NCBI GenBank assembly: GCA_032718475.1
Contig: JAUCBJ010006287.1
Span: forward strand, 1-42,612
DNA: 42,612 nucleotides
Origin: Nemertoderma westbladi
Lineage: Eukaryota; Xenacoelomorpha; Nemertodermatida; Nemertodermatidae
Direction: 5' to 3'
The notes under the pieces were generated by a model, which searched no databases, was not told the origin of the DNA, and saw only the letters and a list, made by a program, of their open reading frames with translations. The position numbers and the translations under genes were made by a program. Shown here in pieces: positions 29,687-40,598 of this stretch; position 1 is the first letter of the stretch; each line of letters begins with the position of its first letter.

Positions 29687-32600
29687 GTGAGTGCGTGGTG
29701 GTTGGAATAAAGTTACGGATTGTTTACAGCCGTTCTCGGCCGTACAGATGTTCCCAACTCCAAGGTGAGTGCGTGGTGGTTGGAATAAAAATACCGGATT
29801 GTTTACTGCAGTTCTCGGCCGTACAGATGTTCCCCCCTCCAAGGTGAGTGCGTGGTGGTTGGAATAAAGCTACGGATTGTTTACAGCAGTTCTCGGCCGT
29901 CCAGATGTTCCCAACTCCAAGGTGAGTGCGTGGTGGTTGGAATATAGCTACGGGTTGTTTACTGCAGTTCTCGGCCGTACAGATGTTCCCCCCTCCAAGG
30001 TGAGTGCGTGGTGGTTGGAATAAAGCTACCGGGTTGTTTACAGCAGTTCTCGGCCGTACAGATGTTCCCAACTCCAAGGTAAGTGCGTGGTGGTTGGAAT
30101 AAAAATACCGGATTGTTTACTGCAGTTCTCGGCCGTACAGATGTTCCCCCCTCCAAGGTGAGTGCGTGGTGGTTGGAATAAAGCTACGGATTGTTTACAG
30201 CAGTTCTCGGCCGTACAGATGTTCCCAACTCCAAGGTGAGTTGCTTGGTGGTTGGAATAAAGCTACCGGATTGTTTACAGCAGTTCTCGGCCGTACAGAT
30301 GTTCCCAACTCCAAGGTGAGTGCGTGGTGGTTGGAATAAAGCTACCGGATTGTTTACAGCAGTTCTCGGCCGTACAGATGTTCCCAACTTTTAAGGTGAG
30401 TGCGTGGTGGTTGGAGTAAAGCTACCGGATTGTTTACAGCAGTTCTCGGCCGTACAGATGTTCCCAACTCCAAGGTGAGTGCGTGGTGGTTGGAATAAAG
30501 CTACCGGATTGTTTACAGCAGTTCTCGGCCGTACAGATGTTCCCAACTCCAAGGTGAGTTGCTTGGTGGTTGGAATAAAGCTACCGGATTGTTTACAGCA
30601 GTTCTCGGCCGTACAGATGTTCCCAACTCCAAGGTGAGTGCGTGGTGGTTGGAATAAAGCTACCGGATTGTTTACAGCAGTTCTCGGCCGTACAGATGTT
30701 CCCAACTCCAAGGTGAGTGCGTGGTGGTTGGAATAAAGCGACCGGATTGTTTACAGCAGTTCTCGGCCGTACAGATGTTCCCAACTCCAAGGTGAGTGCG
30801 TGGTGGTTGGAATAAAGCTACCGGATTGTTTACAGCAGTTCTCGGCCGTACAGATGTTCCCAACTCCAAGGTGAGTGCGTGGTGGTTGGAATAAAGCGAC
30901 CGGATTGTTTACAGCAGTTCTCGGCCGTACAGATGTTCCCAACTCCAAGGTGAGTTCCATGGTGGTTGGAATAAAGCTACCGGAAGGTTTACAGCAGTTC
31001 TCGGCCGTACAGATGTTCCCAACTCCAAGGTGAGTGCGTGGTGGTTGGAATAAAGCTACGGGTTGTTTACAGCAGTTCTCGGCCGTACAGATGTTCCCAA
31101 CTCCAAGGTGAGTTCCATGGTGGTTGGAATAAAGCTACCGGATTGTTTACAGCAGTTCTCGGCCGTACAGATGTTCCCAACTCCAAGGTGAGTGCGTGGT
31201 GGTTGGAATAAAGCTACGGGTTGTTTACAGCAGTTCTCGGCCGTACAGATGTTCCCAACTCCAAGGTGAGTGCGTGGTGGTTGGAATAAAGCTACCGGAT
31301 TGTTTACAGCAGTTCTCGGCCGTACAGATGTTCCCAACTCCAAGGTGAGTTGCTTGGTGGTTGGAATAAAGCTACCGGATTGTTTACAGCAGTTCTCGGC
31401 CGTACAGATGTTCCCAACTCCAAGGTGAGTGCGTGGTGGTTGGAATAAAGCTACCGGATTGTTTACAGCAGTTCTTGGCCGTACAGATGTCCCCAACTCC
31501 AAGGTGAGTGCGTGGTGGTTGGAATAAAGCTACCGGATTGTTTACAGCAGTTCTCGGCCGTACAGATGTTCCCAACTCCAAGGTGAGTGCGTGGTGGTTG
31601 GAATAAAGCTACCGGATTGTTTACAGCAGTTCTTGGCCGTACAGATGTCCCCAACTCCAAGGTGAGTGCGTGGTGGTTGGAATAAAGCTACCGGATTGTT
31701 TACAGCAGTTCTTGGCCGTACAGATGTCCCCAACTCCAAGGTGAGTGCGTGGTGGTTGGAATAAAGCTACGGATTGTTTACAGCAGTTCTCGGCCGTACA
31801 GATGTTCCCCCCTCCAAGGTGAGTGCGTGGTGGTTGGAATAAAGCTACCGGATTGTTTACAGCAGTTCTTGGCCGTACAGATGTCCCCAACTCCAAGGTG
31901 AGTGCGTGGTGGTTGGAATAAAGCTACCGGATTGTTTACAGCAGTTCTCGGCCGTACAGATGTTCCCAACTCCAAGGTGAGTTCCATGGTGGTTGGAATA
32001 AAGCTACCGGATTGTTTACAGCAGTTCTCGGCCGTACAGATGTTCCCAACTCCAAGGTGAGTGCGTGGTGGTTGGAATAAAGCTACCGGATTGTTTACAG
32101 CAGTACTCGGCCGTACAGATGTCCCCAACTCCAAGGTGAGTTCCGAAGTGGTTGGAATAAAGCTACCGGATTGTTTACAGCAGTTCTCGGCCGTACAGAT
32201 GTTCCCAACTCCAAGGTGAGTGCGTGGTGGTTGGAATAAAAACACCGGATTGTTTACAGCAGTTCTCGGCCGTACAGATGTTCCCAACTCCTAGGTGAGT
32301 GCGTGGTGGTTGGAATAAAGCTACGGATTGTTTACAGCAGTTCTCGGCCGTACAGATGTTCCCAACTCCAAGGTGAGTGCCTGGTGGTTGGAATAAAGCG
32401 ACCGGATTGTTTACAGCAGTTCTCGGCCGTCCAGATGTTCCCAACTCCAAGGTGAGTGCGTGGTGGTTGGAATAAAGCTACCGGGTTGTTTACAGCAGTT
32501 CTTGGCCATACAGATGTTCCCAACTCCAAGGTGAGTGCGTGGTGGTTGGAATAAAGCTACCGGGTTGTTTACAGCAGTTCTCGGCCGTACAGATGTTCAC

Positions 32601-35600
32601 AACTCCAAGGTGAGTGCGTGGTGGTTGGAATAAAGCTACCAGATTGTTTACAGCAGTTCTCGGCCGTACAGATGTTCCCAACTCCAAGGTGAGTGCGTGG
32701 TGGTTGGAATAAAGCTACCGGATTGTTTACAGCAGTTCTCGGCCATACAGATGTTCCCAACTCCAAGGTGAGTGCGTGGTGGTTGGAATAAAGCTACCAG
32801 ATTGTTTACAGCAGTTCTCGGCCGTACAGATGTTCCCAACTCCAAGGTGAGTGCGTGGTGGTTGGAATAAAGCTACCGGATTGTTTACAGCAGTTCTCGG
32901 CCGTACAGATGTTCCCAACTCCAAGGTAAGTGCGTGGTGGTTGGAATAAAGCTACCGGGTTGTTTACAGCAGTTCTCGGCCGTACAGATGTTCCCAACTC
33001 CAAGGTGAGTTACATACGTGGTGGTTGGAATAAAGATACCGGATTGTTTACAGCAGTTCTCGGCCGTACAGATGTTCCCAACTCCAAGGTGAGTTACATA
33101 CGTGGTGGTTGGAATAAAGCTACCGGATTGTTTACAGCAGTTCTCGGCCGTACAGATGTTCCCAACTCCTAGGTGAGTTGCTTGGTGGTTGGAATAAAGC
33201 TACCGGGTTGTTTACAGCAGTTCTCGGCCGTACAGATGTCCCCAACTCCAAGGTGAGTGCGTGGTGGTTGGAATAAAGCTACCGGATTGTTTACAGCAGT
33301 TCTCGGCCGTCCAGATGTTCCCAACTCAAAGGTGAGTGCGTGGTGGTTGGAATAAAGCTACCGGGTTGTTTACAGCAGTTCTCGGCCGTACAGATGTCCC
33401 CAACTCCAAGGTGAGTGCGTGGTGGTTGGAATAAAGCTACCGGATTGTTTACAGCAGTTCTCGGCCGTCCAGATGTTCCCAACTCAAAGGTGAGTGCGTG
33501 GTGGTTGGAATAAAGCTACCGGGTTGTTTACAGCAGTTCTCGGCCGTACAGATGTTCCCAACTCCAAGGTGATTTGCGTGGTGGTTGGAATAAAGCTACC
33601 GGGTTGTTTACAGCAGTTCTTGGCCATACAGATGTTCCCAACTCCAAGGTGAGTGCGTGGTGGTTGGAATAAAGCTACCGGGTTGTTTACAGCAGTTCTC
33701 GGCCGTCCAGATGTTCCCAACTCCAAGGTGAGTGCCTGGTGTTTGGAATCAAGCTACCGGATTGTTTACAGCAGTTCTCGGCCGTACAGATGTTCCCAAC
33801 TCCAAGGTGAGTGCGTGGTGGTTGGAATAAAGCGACCGGATTGTTTACAGCAGTTCTCGGCCGTCCAGATGTTCCCAACTCCAAGGTGAGTGCGTGGTGG
33901 TTGGAATAAAGCTACCGGGTTGTTTACAGCAGTTCTCGGCCGTACAGATGTTCACAACTCCAAGGTGAGTGCGTGGTGGTTGGAATAAAGCTACCAGATT
34001 GTTTACAGCAGTTCTCGGCCGTACAGATGTTCCCAACTCCAAGGTGAGTGCGTGGTGGTTGGAATAAAGCTACCGGATTGTTTACAGCAGTTCTCGGCCA
34101 TACAGATGTTCCCAACTCCAAGGTGAGTGCGTGGTGGTTGGAATAAAGCTACCAGATTGTTTACAGCAGTTCTCGGCCGTACAGATGTTCCCAACTCCAA
34201 GGTGAGTGCGTGGTGGTTGGAATAAAGCTACCGGATTGTTTACAGCAGTTCTCGGCCGTACAGATGTTCCCAACTCCAAGGTGAGTTACATACGTGGTGG
34301 TTGGAATAAAGATACCGGATTGTTTACAGCAGTTCTCGGCCGTACAGATGTTCCCAACTCCAAGGTGAGTTACATACGTGGTGGTTGGAATAAAGCTACC
34401 GGATTGTTTACAGCAGTTCTCGGCCGTACAGAAGTTCCCAACTCCTAGGTGAGTTGCTTGGTGGTTGGAATAAAGCTACCGGGTTGTTTACAGCAGTTCT
34501 CGGCCGTACAGATGTCCCCAACTCCAAGGTGAGTGCGTGGTGGTTGGAATAAAGCTACCGGGTTGTTTACAGCAATTCTCGGCCGTACAGATGTTCCCAA
34601 CTCCAAGGTGAGTGCGTGGTGGTTGGAATAAAGCTACCGGATTGTTTACAGCAGTTCTCGGCCGTACAGATGTCCCCAACTCCAAGGTGAGTGCGTGGTG
34701 GTTGGAATAAAGCTACCGGATTGTTTACAGCAGTTCTCGGCCGTCCAGATGTTCCCAACTCAAAGGTGAGTGCGTGGTGGTTGGAATAAAGCTACCGGGT
34801 TGTTTACAGCAGTTCTCGGCCGTACAGATGTTCCCAACTCCAAGGTGATTTGCGTGGTGGTTGGAATAAAGCTACCGGGTTGTTTACAGCAGTTCTTGGC
34901 CATACAGATGTTCCCAACTCCAAGGTGAGTGCGTGGTGGTTGGAATAAAGCTACCGGGTTGTTTACAGCAGTTCTCGGCCGTACAGATGTTCCCAACTCC
35001 AAGGTGAGTGCGTGGTGGTTGGAATAAAGCTACGGATTGTTTACAGCAGTTCTCGGCCGTACAGATGTTCCCAACTCCAAGGTGAGTTACATACGTGGTG
35101 GTTGGAATAAAGATACCGGATTGTTTACAGCAGTTCTTGGCCATACAGATGTTCCCAACTCCAAGGTGAGTGCGTGGTGGTTGGAATAAAGCTACCGGGT
35201 TGTTTACAGCAGTTCTCGGCCGTACAGATGTTCCCAACTCCAAGGTGAGTTACATACGTGGTGGTTGGAATAAAGCTACCGGGTTGTTTACAGCAGTTCT
35301 TGGCCATACAGATGTTCCCAACTCCAAGGTGAGTGCGAGGTGGTTGGAATAAAGCTACCGGGTTGTTTACAGCAGTTCTTGGCCATACAGATGTTCCCAA
35401 CTCCAAGGTGAGTGCGTGGTGGTTGGAATAAAGATACCGGATTGTTTACAGCAGTTCTCGGCCGTACAGATGTTCACAACTCCAAGGTGAGTGCGTGGTG
35501 GTTGGATTAAAGCTACCGGATTGTTTACAGCAGTACTCGGCCGTACAGATGTTCCCAACTCCAAGGTGAGTTACATACGTGGTGGTTGGAATAAAGATAC

Positions 35601-35985
35601 CGGATTGTTTACAGCAGTTCTCGGCCGTACAGATGTTCCCAACTCCAAGGTGAGTTGCGTGGTGGTTGGAATAAAGCTACCGGGTTGTTTACAGCAGTTC
35701 TTGGCCATACAGATGTTCCCAACTCCAAGGTGAGTGCGTGGTGGTTGGAATAAAGCTACCGGGTTGTTTACAGCAGTTCTTGGCCATACAGATGTTCCCA
35801 ACTCCAAGGTGAGTGCGTGGTGGTTGGAATAAAGCTACCGGATTGTTTACAGCAGTTCTCGGCCGTCCAGATGTTCCCAACTCCAAGGTGAGTTGCTTGG
35901 TGGTTGGAATAAAGCTACGGATTGTTTACAGCAGTTCTCGGCCGTCCAGATGTTCCCAACTCCAAGGTGAGTTGCTTGGTGGAAG
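29626..35985 (+). repeat. 79-bp satellite, about 80 copies of an exon-intron boundary
   Basis: The first unit is the 3' end of exon 2 (from GGAATAAAGCTACCGGG) plus the first 18-19 bases of intron 2 (GTGAGTGCGTGGTGGTTGG). The unit then repeats to about 35985 with few substitutions. Nearly every copy keeps TTGTTTACAG (acceptor-like) and CCAAG|GTGAGT (a strong donor). Variants include an 82-bp form with GTGAGTTACATACG, GTAAGT at about 30079 and 32926, and GTGATT at 33569 and 34845. Since 79 is not a multiple of three, frames shift at each unit; the many 65-codon minus frames are by-products. Confidence 0.95.
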
Positions 35986-36055
35986 CTAATCTGCGTTGCG
36001 AAGTTTAGTTTTCACCTCCCGTTTGCGTTCGTGTTATATCTTTTTCCTATTTCAG

Positions 36056-36221
36056 GTGTTTTCAACGTTTATGTTATCATCGGAAACTGAGGCCCGTACC
36101 AATTACTTTCTCATAAAAGAAAAAATACTGCCGTTGTTCAATATGTGTGCCGAGAGAGTGCATACGGAGATGCTGACGCAGTGGATGCAGATATTTAAGG
36201 AACATCCGGACTGGGGTGCAG
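36056..36221 (+). CDS. PLA2G6: iPLA2-like gene, exon 3
   Basis: Acceptor TTTTTCCTATTTCAG ends at 36055; donor GCAG|GTAAAT follows 36221. There are 55 codons plus one base (phase 0 in, phase 1 out): VFSTFMLSSETEARTNYF, then LIKEKILPLFNMCAERVHTE, then MLTQWMQIFKEHPDWGA. The LPLFxxxxxxxHTExLxxxxxxxxxHPxW segment is characteristic of the region just before the first ankyrin repeat of PLA2G6. The donor is the first of a series of CAG|GTAAAT copies in a 30-bp array. Confidence 0.85.
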
Positions 36222-36571
36222 GTAAATAAAGTAAACCTTACTCAGTTGCAGGTAAATAAAGTAAACCTTACTCAGTTGCAGGTAAATAAAGTAAATCTTA
36301 ATCAGGTCTAGGTAAATAAAGTAAATCTTAATCAGGTGTAAGTAAATAAAGTAAGCCTGAATCAGGTCTAGGTAAATAAAGTAAACCTTAATCAGGTCTA
36401 GGTAAATAAAGTAAACCTTAATCAGGTGTAGGTAAATAAACTAAACCTGAATCACGTTTAGGTAAATAAAGTATGCCTGAATCAGGTCTAGGTAAATAAA
36501 GTAAACCTTAATCAGGTCTGTAAATAAAGTATACCTGAATCAGGTCTAGGTAAATAAAGTAAACCTTAATC
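36221..36571 (+). repeat. 30-bp satellite starting at the exon 3 donor, about 12 units
   Basis: Unit GGTAAATAAAGTAAACCTTA, then ATCAGGTCTA, starting exactly at the exon 3 donor. Each unit presents (C/T)AG|GTAAATAA, i.e. a repeated donor-like site, and the first copies also have CTCAGTTGCAG, which looks like an acceptor. The array continues for about two units after the LINE insertion (37586-37630). Confidence 0.9.
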
Positions 36572-36577
36572 ATGTCT

Positions 36578-37534
36578 CCAAGGAGACAAGGTGTCCTCCA
36601 AGGAGACACACTTGCACCAATCTTGTTCATTATTGTGGTTGACTATGTTCTACGCATGTCCTTAGATCATCATAATGATGATGGGGTGATGATAACTCCA
36701 CCTACTGGCTCCAGAAGTCGAGGAAATCCTGCCAAGTACCTAACTGATCTAGACTTTGCTGATGACTTAGGAGTACTCTCACAATCATTAGAGGGAGCCC
36801 AACGGCTCCTCACCTCATTAGAACATGCTGCTTTTAGTGTTGGTCTTTTTATTAACTCCAGAAAGACCAAAATTCTGACAGTTAACTTTGAAAGTCTTCA
36901 GCAAGTCTCTGATCGGATGAGCATAAGCTCAAAGGATGGTATGCTTGAGCATGTGGACGACTTCTGTTACCTGGGATCATGGATCCGGAAGTCAGTTGAG
37001 GACCTTCGAATACGTAAGGGAAAGGCATGGGCAGCCTTGAATAGGCTTTCCAGGATTTGGAAGTCACCGAGAATTAATCGGAAACTTAAGGTCCGATTAT
37101 TTAGAGCAGCAGTAGTTCCAGTACTCCTCTACGGGAGTCCATGCTGGGCTCTAACTGCTGAGGACACCAAATCTCTGGATGGCACATTCACAAGAATGCT
37201 ACGCCGGGTTCATTGTGTCAAGTACAATGCACACATCTCCAACCAGACACTATATAACATTGGAGGTGTCTCATTGGTTCCCCCAAGCTTGACACTAGAA
37301 CAAAATCGCTTCCGCTTTGCAGGACATTGCTTTCGCCGTGAGGACCAGCCAGTGCATAATCTTGTACTTTGGCAGCCTCATGGAGTGAATAAGCATGGTG
37401 GACAGCCCATGACTTTCTTGAGACGCATCTTAAAGGACACTGGCCTTAAAGATGCGGATGATCTAGCAAATGTCATGGGTGATAGGGAGTTGTTGCGGTG
37501 CAATTTTGTTGACAAGCCGGCACAGCATTCTTAA
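36578..37534 (+). pseudogene. Reverse transcriptase C-terminal portion of a LINE
   Basis: The frame is open for about 318 codons and ends TAA at 37532-37534. An ATG at 36572 belongs to the target duplication, not the element. It contains GVLQGDTLAPILF (RT motif before the catalytic site), DLDFADDLGVLS with the catalytic F/YxDD-type FADD, GLFINSRKTKIL, YLGSWI, and a C-terminal RFRFAGHCFRR...LVLW...TFLRRILKDTGL segment typical of RTE-like animal LINEs. The first part of the RT domain and any endonuclease are missing, so it is dead on arrival, yet the frame is intact: a young insertion. Confidence 0.9.
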
Positions 37535-37573
37535 AAATGCAGCTGCAATGCAGCATGCCGATCCTAGTAGTAG
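36578..37573 (+). mobile_element. 5'-truncated non-LTR retrotransposon with 12-bp target duplication
   Basis: TTAATCATGTCT occurs at 36566-36577 and 37574-37585, both copies being satellite sequence, so the LINE jumped into the existing 30-bp array. The element starts inside the reverse transcriptase domain and ends about 40 bp after the stop with a short TAG-type tail (CCTAGTAGTAG). CTCCAAGGAGAC is duplicated at the 5' junction (36576-36587 and 36596-36607), perhaps a by-product of integration. Confidence 0.9.
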
Positions 37574-37585
37574 TTAATCATGTCT

Positions 37586-37665
37586 AGGTAAATAAAGTAA
37601 AGCATAATCAGGTTCAGGTAAATAATGTAGAAGGTACTGCCACTCCTATAATTTATTTATTCCAG
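37586..37665 (+). repeat. Remainder of the 30-bp satellite and end of intron 3
   Basis: AGGTAAATAAAGTAAAGCAT and CAGGTAAATAATGTAG continue the array after the LINE. The intron then closes with CTATAATTTATTTATTCCAG (acceptor at 37665). Confidence 0.75.
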
Positions 37666-37889
37666 CTCATGTCGCCGCGAAGTCGGGGAATCCCGATCTC
37701 ATCAACTCCAACGCGTTGCTATGGCGACTAAATCAACACACTGTTAACGGGACTTCTCCCCTCCATATTTCGTGTCGATTTGGCCAAGTTCGTATGATTG
37801 ATGGTCTCATTAAGAACAGGGCCGACGTCAACGCTATTGATCTCAAGGGCAACAACGTCTTCCACTATGCCGCCCAACAGAACTATAAG
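37666..37889 (+). CDS. PLA2G6: iPLA2-like gene, exon 4 (first ankyrin repeats)
   Basis: Acceptor ATTTATTCCAG; donor AAG|GTGAGT. With the last base of exon 3 it completes codon Ala, giving HPDWGA-AHVAAKSGNPDLIN, then 74 codons out in phase 0. The TSPLHISCRFGQVRMIDGLI and NAIDLKGNNVFHYAAQQNYK segments are ankyrin repeats. The HPxW-x-x-AHxA junction and the VFHYAxQ ending match the same region of PLA2G6. The next exon should begin Val-Leu and was not found before the window ends, so the catalytic patatin-like domain (GTSTG lipase motif) is outside. Confidence 0.85.
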
Positions 37890-38240
37890 GTGAGTTTATA
37901 TCTAAAACATCATAGTTTGTTACTACAGTAATCGCGTAAAGATGTCGGTTTTTCTGTCCTGCGGATCTCCTTGACCTACCCGATCAGGCTGGTTCATCTG
38001 AGTATTTCCTCCTTGGTGAGAGTTTTTCTTTTATTTATTAAGCTCAAAAAAATTTATGTAAATTTAAGAATTGAATGCGGAATTATATCAGTTTGGAATT
38101 CATAAAAAGAATGGCATGAAAATTATTCGTAACATTCTATGAGTGTAAAAATCTAAGTGTTTACATTTTTTTTTTATCGAACAAGATTAATTATTTTAAA
38201 ATAACTGCGAATTAATTCACAGCATTAAATTAGCGATAGT
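37890..38240 (+). other. Start of intron 4
   Basis: AT-rich intron sequence. No exon recognised; the frame continuing past the donor (VSLYLKHHSLLLQ) ends quickly and is intron read-through. Confidence 0.5.
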
Positions 38241-38441
38241 GTGCGTAATTTACAACTTCAAAGGCCGTTATATATATCATCTGAAAGAGGAGAAAATGAC
38301 CTTCAACCTGGTGCATACAGTTTGTTTGTGAATTATAGTTATAATGATGAAACGGCCATTAGAGTTCAAATTATACAATTTTCCCACGCTTTACTACCGA
38401 GTAGTTGTGATCGTCTGGAGTCGTTTCAACTACTGTTGTGA
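38241..38441 (+). pseudogene. Protein-like reading frame fragment, left part
   Basis: An open frame without ATG reads RPLYISSERGENDLQPGAY, then SLFVNYSYNDETAIRVQIIQ, then FSHALLPSSCDRLESFQLLL and a TGA. The composition is protein-like, and GAYSLFV...ESFQLLL is faintly reminiscent of the second half of an SH2 domain; I do not rely on that. The frame continues on the far side of the transposon (40599-40709) once the insertion is discounted. Probably a decayed coding fragment or exon of another gene lying in intron 4. Confidence 0.35.
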
Positions 38442-38662
38442 AGCTAAGGCCCGTAGCCAGGGGGAGTTCTGAACGGAGCGGTTCGAACGAACTGTCCTTT
38501 AGAGAAATGTGCCCTTTTATACGAACACGCATGTTTGGGAAAGTGCCCTTTTATACGAACACGCATGTTTGGGAAAATGCCCTTTTTATAATCACCATTT
38601 TGAGAAATATTATCCTTTTATATTCACCTATTCGTAAAAGTGCCCTTTCCGGCGTTTCCGAC

Positions 38663-40370
38663 CAGTGCCGGATTAAGCCTCTGGTGGCCCTAAGGCACAT
38701 TTTAGTAATTTCCAAAAATGGCCCGAAGATAGAATTTTTCCGCAAACCCTTTCAAAAGAAAAAGCTGCTAAAAACAACTGAAATTGTGAAAATGTTGCGA
38801 AGGAAATATAAAGTATTTTCGTTGGATGACTGACTGCGTGCAAATAACTACTAAGTACTTTAATTATAAGTACTTTGCACAAATAGTTTTCATCAAGAAT
38901 TTTTAACATTACTAAGCGGCATATTATGCCTATAAAGCCTTTGCTACAAAAAGTGTAGTGGTTTTGGTAGAATTTCTCAAGCTTTACTTTTTAATACATT
39001 AATATATTAATGGGACCATTACCCCAAATCTCTTTAATTTTTAATATATTAATGGGACCATTACCCCAAATCTATTTGTTTTATTTATTAAGTTACTATT
39101 CTGAATACTATTCTGAATACTTAACACAATGATCTGTGATCTTTTATATACTATGGAAACTGAGTATAGAGAGCTTCATAAGCCGTTTATTCGAAAAATA
39201 TGGCACTTTTTGAGCAGGTCGGTTTATTTCAAAAATTCTATAAATTTTGAGCCATTTAAATGTAAATTAGCGCATGTTTAAGGATCTGTAATACCACCTG
39301 CATTGAAGTTCTTGGTCCAAGACTTTGGTAAAATGAACCTAGATATGTAGGCTATTTTCTATGAAAATAAAATAAATATCAGCATTAAATTATGTTGTTG
39401 AAGAGCATTTTTTTGGTCAAAAAATAATTAAATGTTGAAAACCGATATCACCTTATGAAAGCCTTTCTATCAAACTATAAAATGATCGGATCGCAATTTT
39501 GAATAAATGTGGTATTTATTTTCTGTAGGTTTTGCACGACTTTACAGGACTTGCTGAGAAATATAACACACCAAAAGTGTGGGCTTGTGCTCTAATAAAG
39601 TAATGATCTTCTATAAGAGAACAGTCTCGGAAATAAGCACTCTTTGTGACTAATTTTATTTTAACCAAATTCAATTATGCTGTCCGAGAGTTTTAGGTTT
39701 TGCAGGAATTGCACCTAAAATGCCATCGAATGCAAAATTCAATACACGAGGGCAGAACATCTGAATTTCGGTTAAATTAAATTAAATTAGTAACAAGAAG
39801 TTATTTCTGACGCGTTTTTTTTTATCAACAACTATTTTATCTACTACTACATAATTTATCCTTGTTTATCTATTAGGGCCTATATTTATAAAACTAGTTT
39901 CCGGTAAAAAAAATAATTTTGCACTACCATATCTCCACGCCATACATTTACTATGTACAGTATTTCCAGTATGTCATTATTTGGTTGTTCTAGAAAGTTT
40001 AAGAGCATAACTACAAATAATTCCCCACAAATAGATAAAATTAAATTATCCATTGTTCATAATTAGCACTTTAAAGTTTTACTGCCCATGTTTTATTATT
40101 TCCCTGCCATTAGGTCTCGAACTAATAAAACAGCACCTGTCGGTCGACTGAGCTATAATTTTGCACTTTCTATCACAAATTTAGGGATAGAGAGTAGTCG
40201 AAAGATGCACTTTCTTGCTCTGTTTTCTACAAATTTTAGTGAGAAAAAATGTGGACTTTTCAGATTAAAATATTATTTTCACAGGAATGACTCGCTGAGA
40301 AAAAATGGCCCGTATTTTCGGCTGGCCCTAAGGCACGTGCCTTATATGCCTTAAGGTTAATCCGGCACTG
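38663..40370. mobile_element. Inner hAT-like transposon, 1.7 kb
   Basis: The 14-bp termini CAGTGCCGGATTAA (38663-38676) and TTAATCCGGCACTG (40357-40370) are exact complements, with imperfect similarity continuing inward (GGCCCTAAGGCAC near both ends). TCCGAC is duplicated outside (38657-38662, 40371-40376), a 6-bp target duplication. No transposase-like frame was seen in the 1.7 kb; there is a 48-bp direct duplication near 38980-39075 (TTAATGGGACCATTACCCC twice). Confidence 0.75.
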
Positions 40371-40458
40371 TCCGACGACTAAACAAATGTTAAAGTTACA
40401 TTAGAGCTTGAACAGTTAGGATTAATATTATCCCAGTGCCAATGTGCTTTAAAAAATA

Positions 40459-40472
40459 CCCCCCCCCCCCCC
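40459..40472. repeat. 14-nt poly(C) tract
   Basis: C run inside the right part of the outer transposon. Confidence 0.85.
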
Positions 40473-40598
40473 GCCCTATTCCTACCTTAGTATGTTCTGG
40501 CTAGACCAATGGATATTTGTCATCATTTAAATAAATTAAAAAAGTGCCCTTTTTTGAAAAAACGAACCGCCCTTTTAAAATCCTGGCTACGGGCCTGA

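Larger units (their letters stand above)
38446..40597. mobile_element. Outer inverted-repeat transposon, 2.15 kb, interrupted
   Basis: The left end AGGCCCGTAGCCAGG (38447-38461) and right end CCTGGCTACGGGCCT (40582-40596) are exact complements; the right end adds a terminal G, so the canonical terminus is CAGGCCCG. AAGCT is repeated outside (38441-38445, 40598-40602). Its own sequence includes GTGCCCTTTTATACGAACAC in two direct copies (about 38510-38580). A second transposon is inserted at 38663. CAG termini suggest a hAT-type family with a short duplication. Confidence 0.7.

Noticed and set aside
29612-35886. Dozens of 65-170-codon minus-strand frames with a PRTAVNNPVALFQPPRTHLG-type repeat
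   Set aside because: They all arise from the 79-bp satellite read in successive frames and carry no independent evidence of coding.
39529-39603. Candidate iPLA2 exon 5: acceptor-like TTTTCTGTAG followed by a phase-0 frame starting Val-Leu and ending in a stop after 24 codons
   Set aside because: Phase and the first two residues fit, but the rest does not resemble ankyrin repeat sequence, and the site lies inside the inner hAT-like transposon, so the match is probably chance.
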